Below are positions 42,987 through 53,393 of a stretch of 64,000 nt of DNA, in pieces (within the stretch, counting starts at the first letter, position 1; each line of letters begins with the position of its first letter). This stretch comes from Ophiura sarsii (taxonomy: Eukaryota; Echinodermata; Ophiuroidea; Amphilepidida; Ophiuridae). The notes under the pieces are model-generated. The model saw only the letters and a list, made by a program, of their open reading frames with translations, was not told the DNA's origin and searched no databases. Both the position numbers and the translations under genes were made by a program. The DNA is taken from the NCBI GenBank assembly GCA_035610835.1, contig CM069443.1:88224690-88288689 (forward strand), in the 5' to 3' direction.

Positions 42987-45199
42987 AAAAAGGTACAGTG
43001 GTACACAAAAAAGGTTTGTATGGCCATGCCTTTTGAACTGGGGGATTTTTGAGAGACATTGCAAGATTGTCAGAAAATCGCACCTTTCAGCTTTTGGGGA
43101 TTAAATAAATTATTTCAAACCAAACATGCTTCTATAGAAAAAGTATACATTTTCTGAAAGGAAATTTCACAAGGAACTCAAAAATGATATTAATTTTTAT
43201 GATGGTGTAGTGCTAAGAAAAATAATAAAGTTGAAAGACAGTAATAATATCGTCAACAAATTATATGGACTTCATGCAAACACAGTGATTAGATCCATTG
43301 CCCTTACATCAAAATAGACATAATTGAATTCTTTAGAGCATTAGCTAATTTAGCTTTCCAAAAGTGTATACTTTTACTGTGATACCATTTACTGTCTTCA
43401 AATTGTGCAAAATGTTTATTGACGCATTTTCAAAGACCATTTTCCCTTTGTTCACTGTGTAAAATAGCTTTGTGCCATATCTGCTATAATATAGGCCTAC
43501 TGATTTTAAGATAAATCATCATATCAGAAGAATTAAACAAGTTGCATACAAAAGTTTGTGTATTATTTGAAAGAGTTTTTCCCACTAACTGTGATTTGAT
43601 AGCTAATTTGTCTTTGAATGTGCCTTCTTATTTTAAAAATCAAGATTTAATGCAAAATGTCTTATCCAGGACTGTCTTATCCAGGGCCGGCTCCCCGCTG
43701 TCATTTTTTTATTATTTAAATGAGCATAACTCAAGAACTATAAGACCTATGTGCAAACTTTTGATGTCATTTTGAAGCACTCGTCAATAGCTTGATAGGT
43801 CATTTGTCTACATGTATGTAGGTACCTGTCCTAATGGAATTATTTGACATTTTGGGCAAAAATCTCGCACAAATGTCTCGGCTCCCCAATATCAAGCCAC
43901 CAGTTCAAAACGTGTGGCCATATTGTAAAATTTTACGGGTTTTCCCTAGTAAATTAAATGATAATTTAAAAGGGACAATTATTAGACAAACAAGAACTGA
44001 ACATTACATTGTTTTAATAGTGTTTAAAGCACCATGTTTAACACTTCTGAATATCAAATTCAATGCAGATCAGTAGATATTGATGCTGGGATGGGATTGG
44101 TATTCAACGTAACACAGAGTACATGAATGGTCTTCTAGCTTCATGAATGGTATTCACATGCTGCATGTTCAAATGGTCCTTGCCTTAGGCATTCATTAAG
44201 ATCATGCGTGCAATTGAAACATTGCAACACATTTTATCTAAAGCCTACATACCCGGTAATACATAATTTCTTCCCATCTATCACTGATCGTGAATACCAC
44301 TGCTTAACTTCTAAAAAGAGATTTGATATGTCAGAGTGTTTATTCTAAGCTATGAATAATAAATTAAATAAATATAAATTATATAAATCCTACATCAACC
44401 TTCTCTCATGTATTCAATAAAAGCAAGATAGCTTTGTTTTGAACTAAAGTTTTGGTTTTAACTGTGATTCATTCAGTAGATTGGTATTACATTCCTTTTT
44501 TTCTAAGTTATTAATATAATCTAATTTCTGTAGGCCTAAGGTTTTTACAGAATAAATCTAATGAATTATTCAAAGTAATGAAGTATTTATACTTTTAGTG
44601 CTATTAAGTGTTTACAAAATAAAACTGTTGTATCTAATATAACGACAATAAGATTGAATCCGACAAGCTCCTGCCTGATATAGTTCTTGTCGAACCCAAG
44701 CCTGTTCAATTTAGTTATTTAAATAGATCGTTCTGTAACAGGATGCTACATGGTTTAGAATTTTTAGTTTGAATTTCAACTTTTTAGCAATATGAAATCA
44801 GTGTTTTTAATGGAGAATTTTAGTGAGTATGAAAGCAGGTTCCCTTTTTGCCATTCCGCATTTTGAAGAAAAATTTAAAAAATTAAGAAAAGATATTGAA
44901 TAAAAATTAAAAAAAAAACAATTCCAGGCGGCCTCGGAAAAAGAATCGGGCGGGGACGCGAAACTTCTTTTTTTTTACTTGCCCCAAGTCACAGTAATTC
45001 TAATATTGTCAAGTCGATTTTTAAAAGAGTTCACAGTATCTTCTTCTTCCGATAAATTGCAGAATTCAGTGAATATAACCGCACTGCGTATCGCTGGCAC
45101 CTAGGAATACATGTATGTGCGTACAAATACAGACCCGGGATGATCCCCTACTCTTTACGAAAGAGTCTGTGACGTTTTTAACGTGCTCAGGTATAGCAC
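42987..45199. other. Intergenic, nothing supported
   Basis: AT-rich, with short frames only (43542-43775, 43834-44076). No element borders or coding similarity recognised. Confidence 0.5.
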
Positions 45200-45209
45200 G
45201 GTAATGTAC

Positions 45210-45660
45210 TTTTAACTTATAAAGCAGTTCATGGACATGCTCCTGCTTACATCCGTAACCTCATCTCATTTACCTAGTATCGATCGCTTCGCTCTGCAAG
45301 CCAACTCGCTTTAAAACCTGGTCCTCTTGTCAAAACATCTTTTTATGGCGACCGGGCTTTCGCAGTGGCAGCACCGAAGCTCTGGAACAAGATCCCTTTC
45401 ACCATCCGTTCCGCAGCATCAACTGATCAATTCAATACAATGTTCAAAACTTTCTTGTTCAAATGATTGCTTGCAATGCTGGGTTTCCATTTATGTTGTA
45501 GTTTTAATGTGGTGTGTAACTGTAAGTTGTAATACTAATAGTGTAAGTTGTAATGTATGTTGTTGTTTAAGTCGTATGGTATGTTTATGTATAGCGCTTC
45601 GAAACCTTTGTATTTTGCGCTTCATAAATGTTGTTTATTATTTATTATTATAGCTCTTCT
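45210..45660 (+). pseudogene. CR1/L2-like retrotransposon 3' end
   Basis: Plus-strand fragments YKAVHGHAPAYIRNLISF and, after shifts, DRAFAVAAPKLWNKIPFTIR, SAASTDQFNTMFKTFLFK and a stop. This is the usual last 60 residues of L2/CR1-type RT proteins. The 3' UTR ends GCGCTTCATAAATG then TTATTATTTATTATTA, the typical L2 tail. 5'-truncated. Confidence 0.82.
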
Positions 45661-46714
45661 TCCGATACATGGGGCTACCATTTCTATGTGTCTTCTGAAC
45701 CACGGTGCGCTTAACATGCCTAATTAAATCTGTACGGTCTGAAGAAGTCATGGGGATGAGGTTGTATAGGAATCGCCGCGTTTCGCACATCAATTGAATA
45801 CACACAAATTTAAACGATCCACCAATTGAACATAGCTACGAAATGATGAAGCATAGACACTAGACAGTCCACGTTGCTGTTTTACTGTAGCAGGAATAGG
45901 GCGATGAAATTCAAGCCATATTGCTTGGAAATAGTTGCAGGTTGAGATATTTAACAAATGAATGTATATTACTTGAACATTAAACATGATTTCTGAAGCA
46001 AAAGTTGTACTAATTTTATTCAGAAAAGTAGAAATATATTGATGATCATATTCTCATATGCTTTCATTTCATACCCCTCATACAGAGAACTAGGATTCAG
46101 AGCTAGGCACAGCAGTACATGTATGACAGAGAAAATAAAAAATGTCCCGCATTGTCGCTCGTCTCAAGCCAATCCCATCTGAATCTGTTTTTTGAGTACA
46201 TGTACCTTGAAAACTTTTCGCTTTCGCTTTTCGATCTAGCTCCATTTTCAATCGCAAATGAAGTAAATTATCCATGTAATTTGACCACATAAAACATGCA
46301 ATTATTCACGTAAGCTCTTGCCCAAGCTTCAAAAATTCTGCACAGTAAAAATTTGAAAACATCGTACAGTTTTCAGCCGAGTGTGTATATCTGCCATGCT
46401 ACGCCAGTACACGTGGCCTGTGTCTTCTAAATACGATATAGTCTACTGACGTAACGATATAGAAAACTGATGTAATGATTATTTCGCCATCTGTTGACTT
46501 GTTTTATTCATTCTCAACTGGAGCCGGTCATCATTACGATAAATTTGATACAGATTTCAATGGGCATTTTCCGGGATGGGATTTGATTAAAATACGGAAT
46601 TCCGAAAATTTCTCAAAAAATTGCATCTCTGGTATGAGCGCTCTTAACCGCTGTGCCACCTCATGACTGTAATCTGCATTGACCACATTCGTAGGTAGTT
46701 CGTTCCACCGGGTG

Positions 46715-47150
46715 AACATGTCTAAAATTAATTAGAGGTCATCCGAGGTCAAAGGTCAACAAGGGGTTAAATCGTGCAATGAACACCGGGGGAACATGTC
46801 AAAAAATAATTAGAGGTCATCCGAGGTCATCTAAGGTCAGGTCATCCAGAGGTTAAATCGTAAAAGTTCCCTGATTGACGTCAAAACTTAGAGAAAAGAA
46901 ACATGAACACCGGGTGAACATGTCTAAAATTATTTAGAGGTCATCCAAGGTCAAAGGTCAACAGGGGGTCTAATCGTCCATGAACACCGAGGGAACATGT
47001 CAACAAATAATTAGAGGTCATCCGAGGTCAAAGGTCATCCACAGGTCAAATCGTAAAAGTTGCCCAATTGACGTCAAACTTTGAGAAAAGAAACATGAAC
47101 ACAGGGGAACATGACCCCTATGTGACCTTTGACCTCATTTAGAGGATCTC
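46715..47150. repeat. Four-unit repeat rich in AGGTCA direct repeats
   Basis: Units of about 95-100 bp arranged as two pairs (period about 190-200): GAACATGTC-AAAATAATTAG, AGGTCATCCGAGGTCAAAGG, TCAAC or TCATCC, TCGTAAAAGTT and TTGACGTCAAA. Each carries AGGTCA-TCCG-AGGTCA (DR4) and three carry AGGTCAAAGGTCA (DR1), with an inverted TGACCTTTGACCTC at 47130. These are classic nuclear-receptor half-sites; binding is not shown. Confidence 0.8.
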
Positions 47151-47646
47151 CCAGCCAGGGGGATTCGCAAGTCGTGACTTGCAGTTTTTTTTCTTCTTTT
47201 GGGGCCTTTGAACTAAATGATAAATGTGCTATAAATGATAAATGTGCCATAATAGGTTTTTTTTATTATTATAAGGTATCAGTTTATGGTCTTAGGATAT
47301 AATATTAATAAGCAAATAGATAACTTTGATATTAATGTTTAAAAATAAATAAATCAAAATTTAACTTTTTCAAGTCTATTTTTTAAAAGTATTTTGCGCA
47401 TTTGCAAAATTGAACCGGACACTTTCATTCATAAAGAAAAAACCATTACAAAATCATGGTGGCTAAGTACTGAGGTACTGAGGTTTTGCATCAATGATGC
47501 TCTTTCTGCTTACAACATGGTACGGTCCATATGCCATCAGAATCAAGTGAATCAGCCCGAGGGATTAGAACCAAAAAGCCATATCTGCAATAGTTGCCAA
47601 TGCCAGGTTTTCTACATCTGGACTTAACACAACTCTGAGTAGTTAA

Positions 47647-48022
47647 AGGCATATTATGTGATCTTTTCCAGAGAGCGCCCTTATTTCATGATTTTTTTTT
47701 AGAAAGTAGATTTTCTTGCAGATTTACATTTCTGATCATAAATCGTACATACATTCCAAGTTACAGAGCGATACGATTCCTAATTACCTCAAAATCATGG
47801 TTTTAGAGTGAATTTAGAGTGAAAATAAAAACTGTCGTGTTAACCCGACAGTTTATTTTCACTCTAAAACCATGATTTTGAAGTAATTAAGAATCGTATC
47901 GCCCTGTAACTTGGAATGTATACACGATTTATGATCAGAAATGTAAATCTGCAAAAAAAATCTGCTTTCAATTTTGTTTTCGATGTTGAGGGCGTTCCCT
48001 GGAAAGATCACATAATATACCT
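47647..48022. mobile_element. Fold-back MITE D, TTAA-flanked, 376 bp
   Basis: AGGCATATTATGTGATCTTT mirrors AAGATCACATAATATACCT inside TTAA (47643-47646, 48023-48026). Near-complete palindrome with tip AACTGTCGTGTTAACCCGAC. Compared with copy C the orientation is reversed. Confidence 0.88.
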
Positions 48023-48556
48023 TTAATTAGAAATGAGCCAGTTGTTCACTGCCTTGCACCTGTTCACTAGATGACAAACTGAACAGAGTTAAACATAGCA
48101 ATATTAAAACCTAGGGGAATTCCCTAAGGTAGATCCCTTTAAAAATATGATCATTATTTGTGTGAGAACATGTATACAAAAAAAGTATATTAAAAAGCTT
48201 CTAAGCAATATGTTACTGCCAGTACTTACAAACACATTAATGATACCCTTAATTACAACTCTAATTAATAAGAGAGCAGCGAAATGCAGTTGTTGATTTA
48301 CGTCTGGGCAGTAACATCAGAGAGCATTTAGTAATTGACACTTTACACGTGAGTGGCTGGATTACTCCTTTAGTCAGACAAGTACTTGCCTGTGCTTCAA
48401 AATTATGGTTTAACATCTGTGATTACTGGTATACACTCTGATGTCACTGGACGGATTAATATTAAATGGAAACTATGGTTTTTGGTACTAATACCTGGGT
48501 ATTTTCACTTCCTACAGCAACATTGGTCATCTCATTTGACCTTACTGCTAATAGAG

Positions 48557-49045
48557 ATGCGGGACGAATACAAGATAGTCCCACTCAAAAGGAATGGTGT
48601 AGGCTATCTCATAGGACATTTTGTGTACATCAAAGATGGTCTCCATGAAGGCTACCCCAGCTATATATTTCTGCGATGCCAGAAGTACAAGACTTGTCGA
48701 GCAAGGGGTACTTTGAGTATTACTGGATCTTGCGCCCTTGACTGCGAAGACAGTCATCACAATCACCCTGCACCAGATGTGTTGGCAATGTTATTCAGAC
48801 AGATGGCAATACGGACAGCAAGTGATCATAGGAATATCCAGTTGAACACCAAAGAGGTTTATAGGGAAACAGTTACGGCATTTCTGAAGGATTACTCTGT
48901 GTCAAAGGAGAGAATACCTGCATTTAGGTCAGTGATGTGGGCCATTAAAACACACAGGGTGAAACCAGGTAGACGCTGTAATGGGACTAGTGATACGCAA
49001 GATTCACCATGTCACAGAGATGAGGCACCAACCTTCACAAATATG
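48557..49045 (+). CDS. FLYWCH-type zinc-finger protein, first recognised exon
   Basis: 163 codons from ATG 48557 to the donor ATG|GTAAGT (phase 0). Residues 1-70 form a FLYWCH-like finger: MRDEYKIVPLKRNGVGYLIG, then HFVYIKDG, YIFLRCQKYKTCRARGT and CEDSHHNHPAPD. This keeps the RC-x5-C-x-ARG and H-x-H metal ligands but has YIFLRC instead of the usual YWRC. The rest (MLFRQMAIRTASDH, TVTAFLKDYSVSKERIPAFR) resembles the helical linker seen after FLYWCH in transposase-related and domesticated proteins. The frame stays open upstream to 48386; an acceptor CTTCCTACAG (48517) or GCTAATAG (48554) might instead start the exon, so the start is uncertain. FLYWCH domains bind DNA; this is probably a nuclear protein. 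Confidence 0.72.
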
Positions 49046-49354
49046 GTAAGTTTACCATACTGTTAAATGTAGTCTGCACTTTATTTCCAAATGTATGAAT
49101 GATATCAGCTATTACGCGAGTACTATAATTTGATCAGTTCCAAACTGGTGAAGCCTCCTTACAGCAGCGAATGAATACAGAAGGACGCAGGCACCCATAA
49201 TGGCAACAAGCACTTAGCTCTGCTCCAGAGCCTCTCTAGAGTCCCCCCCCCCCCCACACCTGCACCAACCATACACTGATTCATGTACATCATAGACCCT
49301 GGATACGTAGATACTATATATATGTAAAGCCTTAGCCAACCATATTGAGACCTA

Positions 49355-50002
49355 CAGGGTGAGTCAAAAAGACTGCAATAGTGGAAAGAAGCCATTTTGT
49401 TTTCAAAACCAAAATGAATTTTAAAACTTTTTAAACGTTTCTAACTTTGTGTAAAAAAATGAAGTCAATATCATTTTCCGTTTGCTTTTGGTGAACCTTT
49501 TGACCAGTGCACCCATATCACACGTTTGTCCACGAGATACCCAAAATATGCATCAGATCGCAAAATGTGCCTCTCATTCAAATTTGGAAACTTGAGTTCA
49601 TTTGTGATGTTATTGAAATTTGATGCATCCTTTCTTGTTTACATGTGAGTTAACATAATCAATTATAATAATACCCATGCTATGAAAGCGTATAATGTTT
49701 TAAATTTTAATAAAAAAACTGACATTTTCCATTTTTTTGTTGGCGGGATATTCAAATATGAAAATGCAATGTGAGCCATTTCAAATAAAAATCACTGTGC
49801 TCGTGGACAAACAGGTAAATTTGGTTGTGCAGCAAAGAGGGTCACCAAAGACAAACGAAAAAATGAGATCGACTTCATTTTTTCACACAAAGTTAGGATT
49901 AAATACATCATTCTTGCAACGTTTGAAAAGTTTTAAAATTCATTTTGGTTTTGAAAACAAAATGGCTTCTTTCCACTATTGCAGTCTTTTTGACTCACCC
50001 TG
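49355..50002. mobile_element. Mariner-type MITE (CAGGGTGAGTCAAAAAGACT), copy 1, 648 bp
   Basis: Ends CAGGGTGAGTCAAAAAGACT and its inverse, TA duplications at 49353-49354 and 50003-50004. The inverted arms are about 100 bp, through GCCATTTTGTTTTCAAAACC. No transposase frame. Confidence 0.87.
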
Positions 50003-50543
50003 TATACTGAAACGGTTACATGCAGTGACCAGCCCGAGACAAACTGTTTAAATTGCTAATATCCCATGCTACCAGTGGCTAACACTGACCAGCTTCATGC
50101 ACTGACCTAGGCACACACCAGCATGGAGTACAGAGTGATTGAGTAGAAAGATAGTGCTGGTAGATAGTTGACCTACAAGTGTTTCTAGATAAGCATGGGA
50201 CTTTAGCATGCACGCTTGGATTACGTTTGCGCGCGGTGAGATAAAAATGTCTCCCCAATTTGGAACGGATTAAATGATAGAAAGAATCTTAACATCTTAA
50301 CCAAGAACTTTTTACTTTACCTGACAATAGCCATATCTCATACATATACATGAGACAAAGCTTTTTGAATATATGCTGAAGCATTCTACCATTTAATTAT
50401 ACCTCATGTGAGTGATGAAACTCATGCTCAACATATATGCATATAGTTGGTTGATGCCCTCATAAGCAATTCATATAGATGGTGCAGAAACATCATGATG
50501 ATGTTCATTTGCAACCGAAACAATGAGATAATGTTGATATTAA

Positions 50544-50813
50544 CCCTAACCCACCCGGTGGATTTTCCAACGAAATTTTTTTCAAGCGAAAAAAGCACAC
50601 ACAACAAGAGGTGCCACGCCCCGGGGTTTGAACCCACGACCTCTCGGTTGGCGGGCGGACACTCTACCAACTGCGCCACGGGGGAAGCTGTGCTGGGCGA
50701 GTGTATTCGCCCAGCTATATAGCCCGGGGCCATTATTTCACACAAAAACCTCAGCGCCAGGTGGAACCAGGATGCTGGGAAATGGGATTTCATGGGATCT
50801 GGGGCTGTAAGGG
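50544..50813 (-). mobile_element. TTAA-flanked tRNA-containing element, copy 1 (270 bp)
   Basis: CCCTAACCC at the left, GTAAGGG at the right, TTAA on both sides (50540-50543, 50814-50817). On the minus strand GTGGCGCAGTTGGTAGAGTG is an excellent A box and GGGTTCAAACCCC an excellent B box. The spacing (about 30 nt) and cloverleaf-like stems are those of a tRNA, but a normal acceptor stem is lacking. It looks like a SINE body inside piggyBac-like termini. Confidence 0.82.
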
Positions 50814-50878
50814 TTAATCAGGGTAAAATTAGAGAAAAAAAGTGAAAATTAAAAAGAAGAAAAAAAATCGTTCCTTAA

Positions 50879-51148
50879 CCCTAACCCACCCGGTGGATTT
50901 TCCAACGAAATTTTTTTCAAGCGAAAAAAGCACACACAACAAGAGGTGCCACGCCCCGGGGTTTGAACCCACGACCTCTCGGTTGGCGGGCGGACACTCT
51001 ACCAACTGCGCCACGGGGGAAGCTGTGCTGGGCGAGTGTATTCGCCCAGCTATATAGCCCGGGGCCATTATTTCACACAAAAACCTCAGCGCCATTTGGA
51101 ACCAGGATGCTGGGAAATGGGATTTCATGGGATCTGGGGCTGTAAGGG
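50879..51148 (-). mobile_element. TTAA-flanked tRNA-containing element, copy 2 (270 bp)
   Basis: Same length and orientation as copy 1, separated from it by 61 bp including the TTAA sites. By eye they differ at only two or three bases (GCCAGGTGG versus GCCATTTGG). TTAA at 50875-50878 and 51149-51152. Two independent TTAA pairs argue for two insertions rather than one duplication. Confidence 0.82.
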
Positions 51149-51349
51149 TTAAAGCTAATAAATGGTCTTTGTAAAATTAAAAATATCAGGAGAGCAATGG
51201 TATAGTCCTGCAATTCACCTATTTTGTGGCAATAGGTCCCTAGTTGTACTGCCTTCCAAAAGGTACTCTAATACAACTGAGTTTATAACACCTAAATATA
51301 AAGATTCTTTTGCACAGTTTCAAAAAGAATTTTTTCATTTGTACATGTA

Positions 51350-51973
51350 CAGGGTGAGTCAAAAAGACTGCAATAGTGGAAAGAAGCCATTTTGTTTTCA
51401 AAACCAAAATGAATTTTAAAACTTTTTAAACGTTGCAATTTCAAAAGTTATGAATTGTCGTTGGTGACCCTCTTTGCTGCACAACCAAATTTACCTGTTT
51501 GTCCACGAGCACAGTGATTTTCATTTGAAATGGCACACATTGCATTTTCATATTTAAATATCCAGCCAAATAAAAAATGGAAAATGTCAGTTTTTTATTA
51601 AAATTTAGAACATTATACGCTTTCATAGCATGGGTATGATTATAATTGATTATGCTAACTCACATGTAAACAAGAAAGGATGCATCAAATTCCAATAACA
51701 TCACAAATGAACTCAAGTTTCCAAATTTGAATGAGAGGCACATTTTGCGATCTGATGCATATTTTGGGTATCTCGTGGACAAACGTGTGAAATGGGTGCA
51801 CTGGTCAAAAGGTTCACCAAAGGCAAACGGAAAATTATATTGACTTCATTTTTTCACACAAAGTTAGGATTAGATACATCATTCTTGCAACGTTTAAAAA
51901 GTTTTAAAATTCATTTTGGTTTTGAAAACAAAATGGCTTCTTTCCACTATTGCAGTCTTTTTGACTCACCCTG
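51350..51973. mobile_element. Mariner-type MITE (CAGGGTGAGTCAAAAAGACT), copy 2, 624 bp
   Basis: Same ends as copy 1 with TA at 51348-51349 and 51974-51975. The central part (TTTGCTGCACAACC ... AATGGGTGCACTGG) is inverted relative to copy 1, so the two copies lie in opposite orientation. Confidence 0.87.
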
Positions 51974-52262
51974 TATGTATAACCAGAGATGATGGAAAGC
52001 AGGGATGCTTGTCTCTATTGGAATTTGGTAGAAAACATGTGCTATGTCTGTCTCGCTCTGCATCTGTATGACTCGCATGTTTTAAAAGCCCGGTATTCAA
52101 TACAGGTACTCGTAGTGACAACAAACTATATGTTATGAAATATTAAACTATCTTTAGAAAAAACGCTTCGGTGGAAATTCAAATACTTCAAACATTTTGA
52201 ACAACTAAAATTATTGCATCAATTCACCTATGTGATTTACGTAACAATATTTAAGAAGTGTT

Positions 52263-53393
52263 TGCCACTTGACGCTCAGAAAGTATAACACTGACCAAAA
52301 TTTTAATTTGCGGTTGCCACCGTGATGATGAGAGGCAAGTCTGCCATTTATTTTCCACTGACTATATACGCCAAAACAATTCAAACGATAAAATATAATT
52401 TGCAGTAATTAATACGAATCTCTGACCTACGTCGCGGAAGGGGATGAGATATTTCCCGACCGATCCTTAATCGAGGTGCATTAAGGGCTGAAGACAGATT
52501 TAATTATATTATAATTTATAACACATACCACTATGCCTATCCGTTCTATAATCAACATGGGGATAGGCAAACCTGAATTGAATTGAAATAGTCACAACGA
52601 GCATTGCATTATTGAGGCAGAACCACGAATTATATTCAGTTTAAAAGGGTAGACATGCAATTGTCGCCCTTACATTCAAATTTTCAAATTTGAGGCACGC
52701 TGCCGCTTCATTTTAACATACACTTGAAATGAAGTCATATGGGTTAAATTCAAATGATAATATATAATTTGCGGTAATTAATACGAATCTCTGACCTACG
52801 TCGCGGAAGGGGATGAGATATTTCCCGACCGATCCTTAATCGAGGTGCATTAAGGGCTGAAGACAGATTTAATTATATTATTAAACATTCAAATTTTAAC
52901 ATGCACTTGAAATTTTTACTCCTTTGTGTGAAAACGCACAATTTGCATAACATTTTGTACAACTACTTGTTGAATAAACAATGCATATCAATCGTTACAT
53001 TTTAAAATGATTGTAAAGTACTTCTTTACAATGAAAGAAAAAACAAAACTGCCCAATAACTGAGAAACCAACTGGCATGTATAACTAAAAACGAGACAAG
53101 CTATGAGAACAACCAGCGAACCCTACGCCTCATATTTTGGGAGGGTGGGTGGGAAATTTATATTTGCTGAGCTGGCTAAAACATGCTCTCTCATCAAGAG
53201 CCACGGAGCGAATGATCAAAAAACTGAGATGGAAAAAGCAACTCACAAACAAAGAGTGGATAAAAAACGCCCACAAGAGCACTCATTGGCAAAACAACAA
53301 AGAGCCCAAAACGCTCGAGCGCACGCGAAAAAATCGATCTTTACGCAAGTAGCAAAGGGAAATTTATTAACACTAGGTTAAGTAATTTCTTAT
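52263..53393. mobile_element. Unclassified element, internally deleted copy (A-B)
   Basis: Module A (52263-53053, 791 bp, starts TGCCACTTGACGCTCAG) is followed by 100 bp unlike copy 2, then module B (53154-53393, 240 bp). A contains an internal direct duplication of about 130 bp (ACCTACGTCGCGGAAGGGGA ... GAAGACAGATTTAATTATAT at about 52380-52512 and 52748-52880). B holds a Lys/Arg-rich open frame. There is no known transposase or RT motif and no terminal inverted repeat. Confidence 0.75.

Noticed and set aside
50544..51148. Two functional tRNA genes
   Set aside because: A and B boxes are good, but the acceptor stem is not closed and the unit sits in a repeated 270-bp element, so these are tRNA-derived repeats.
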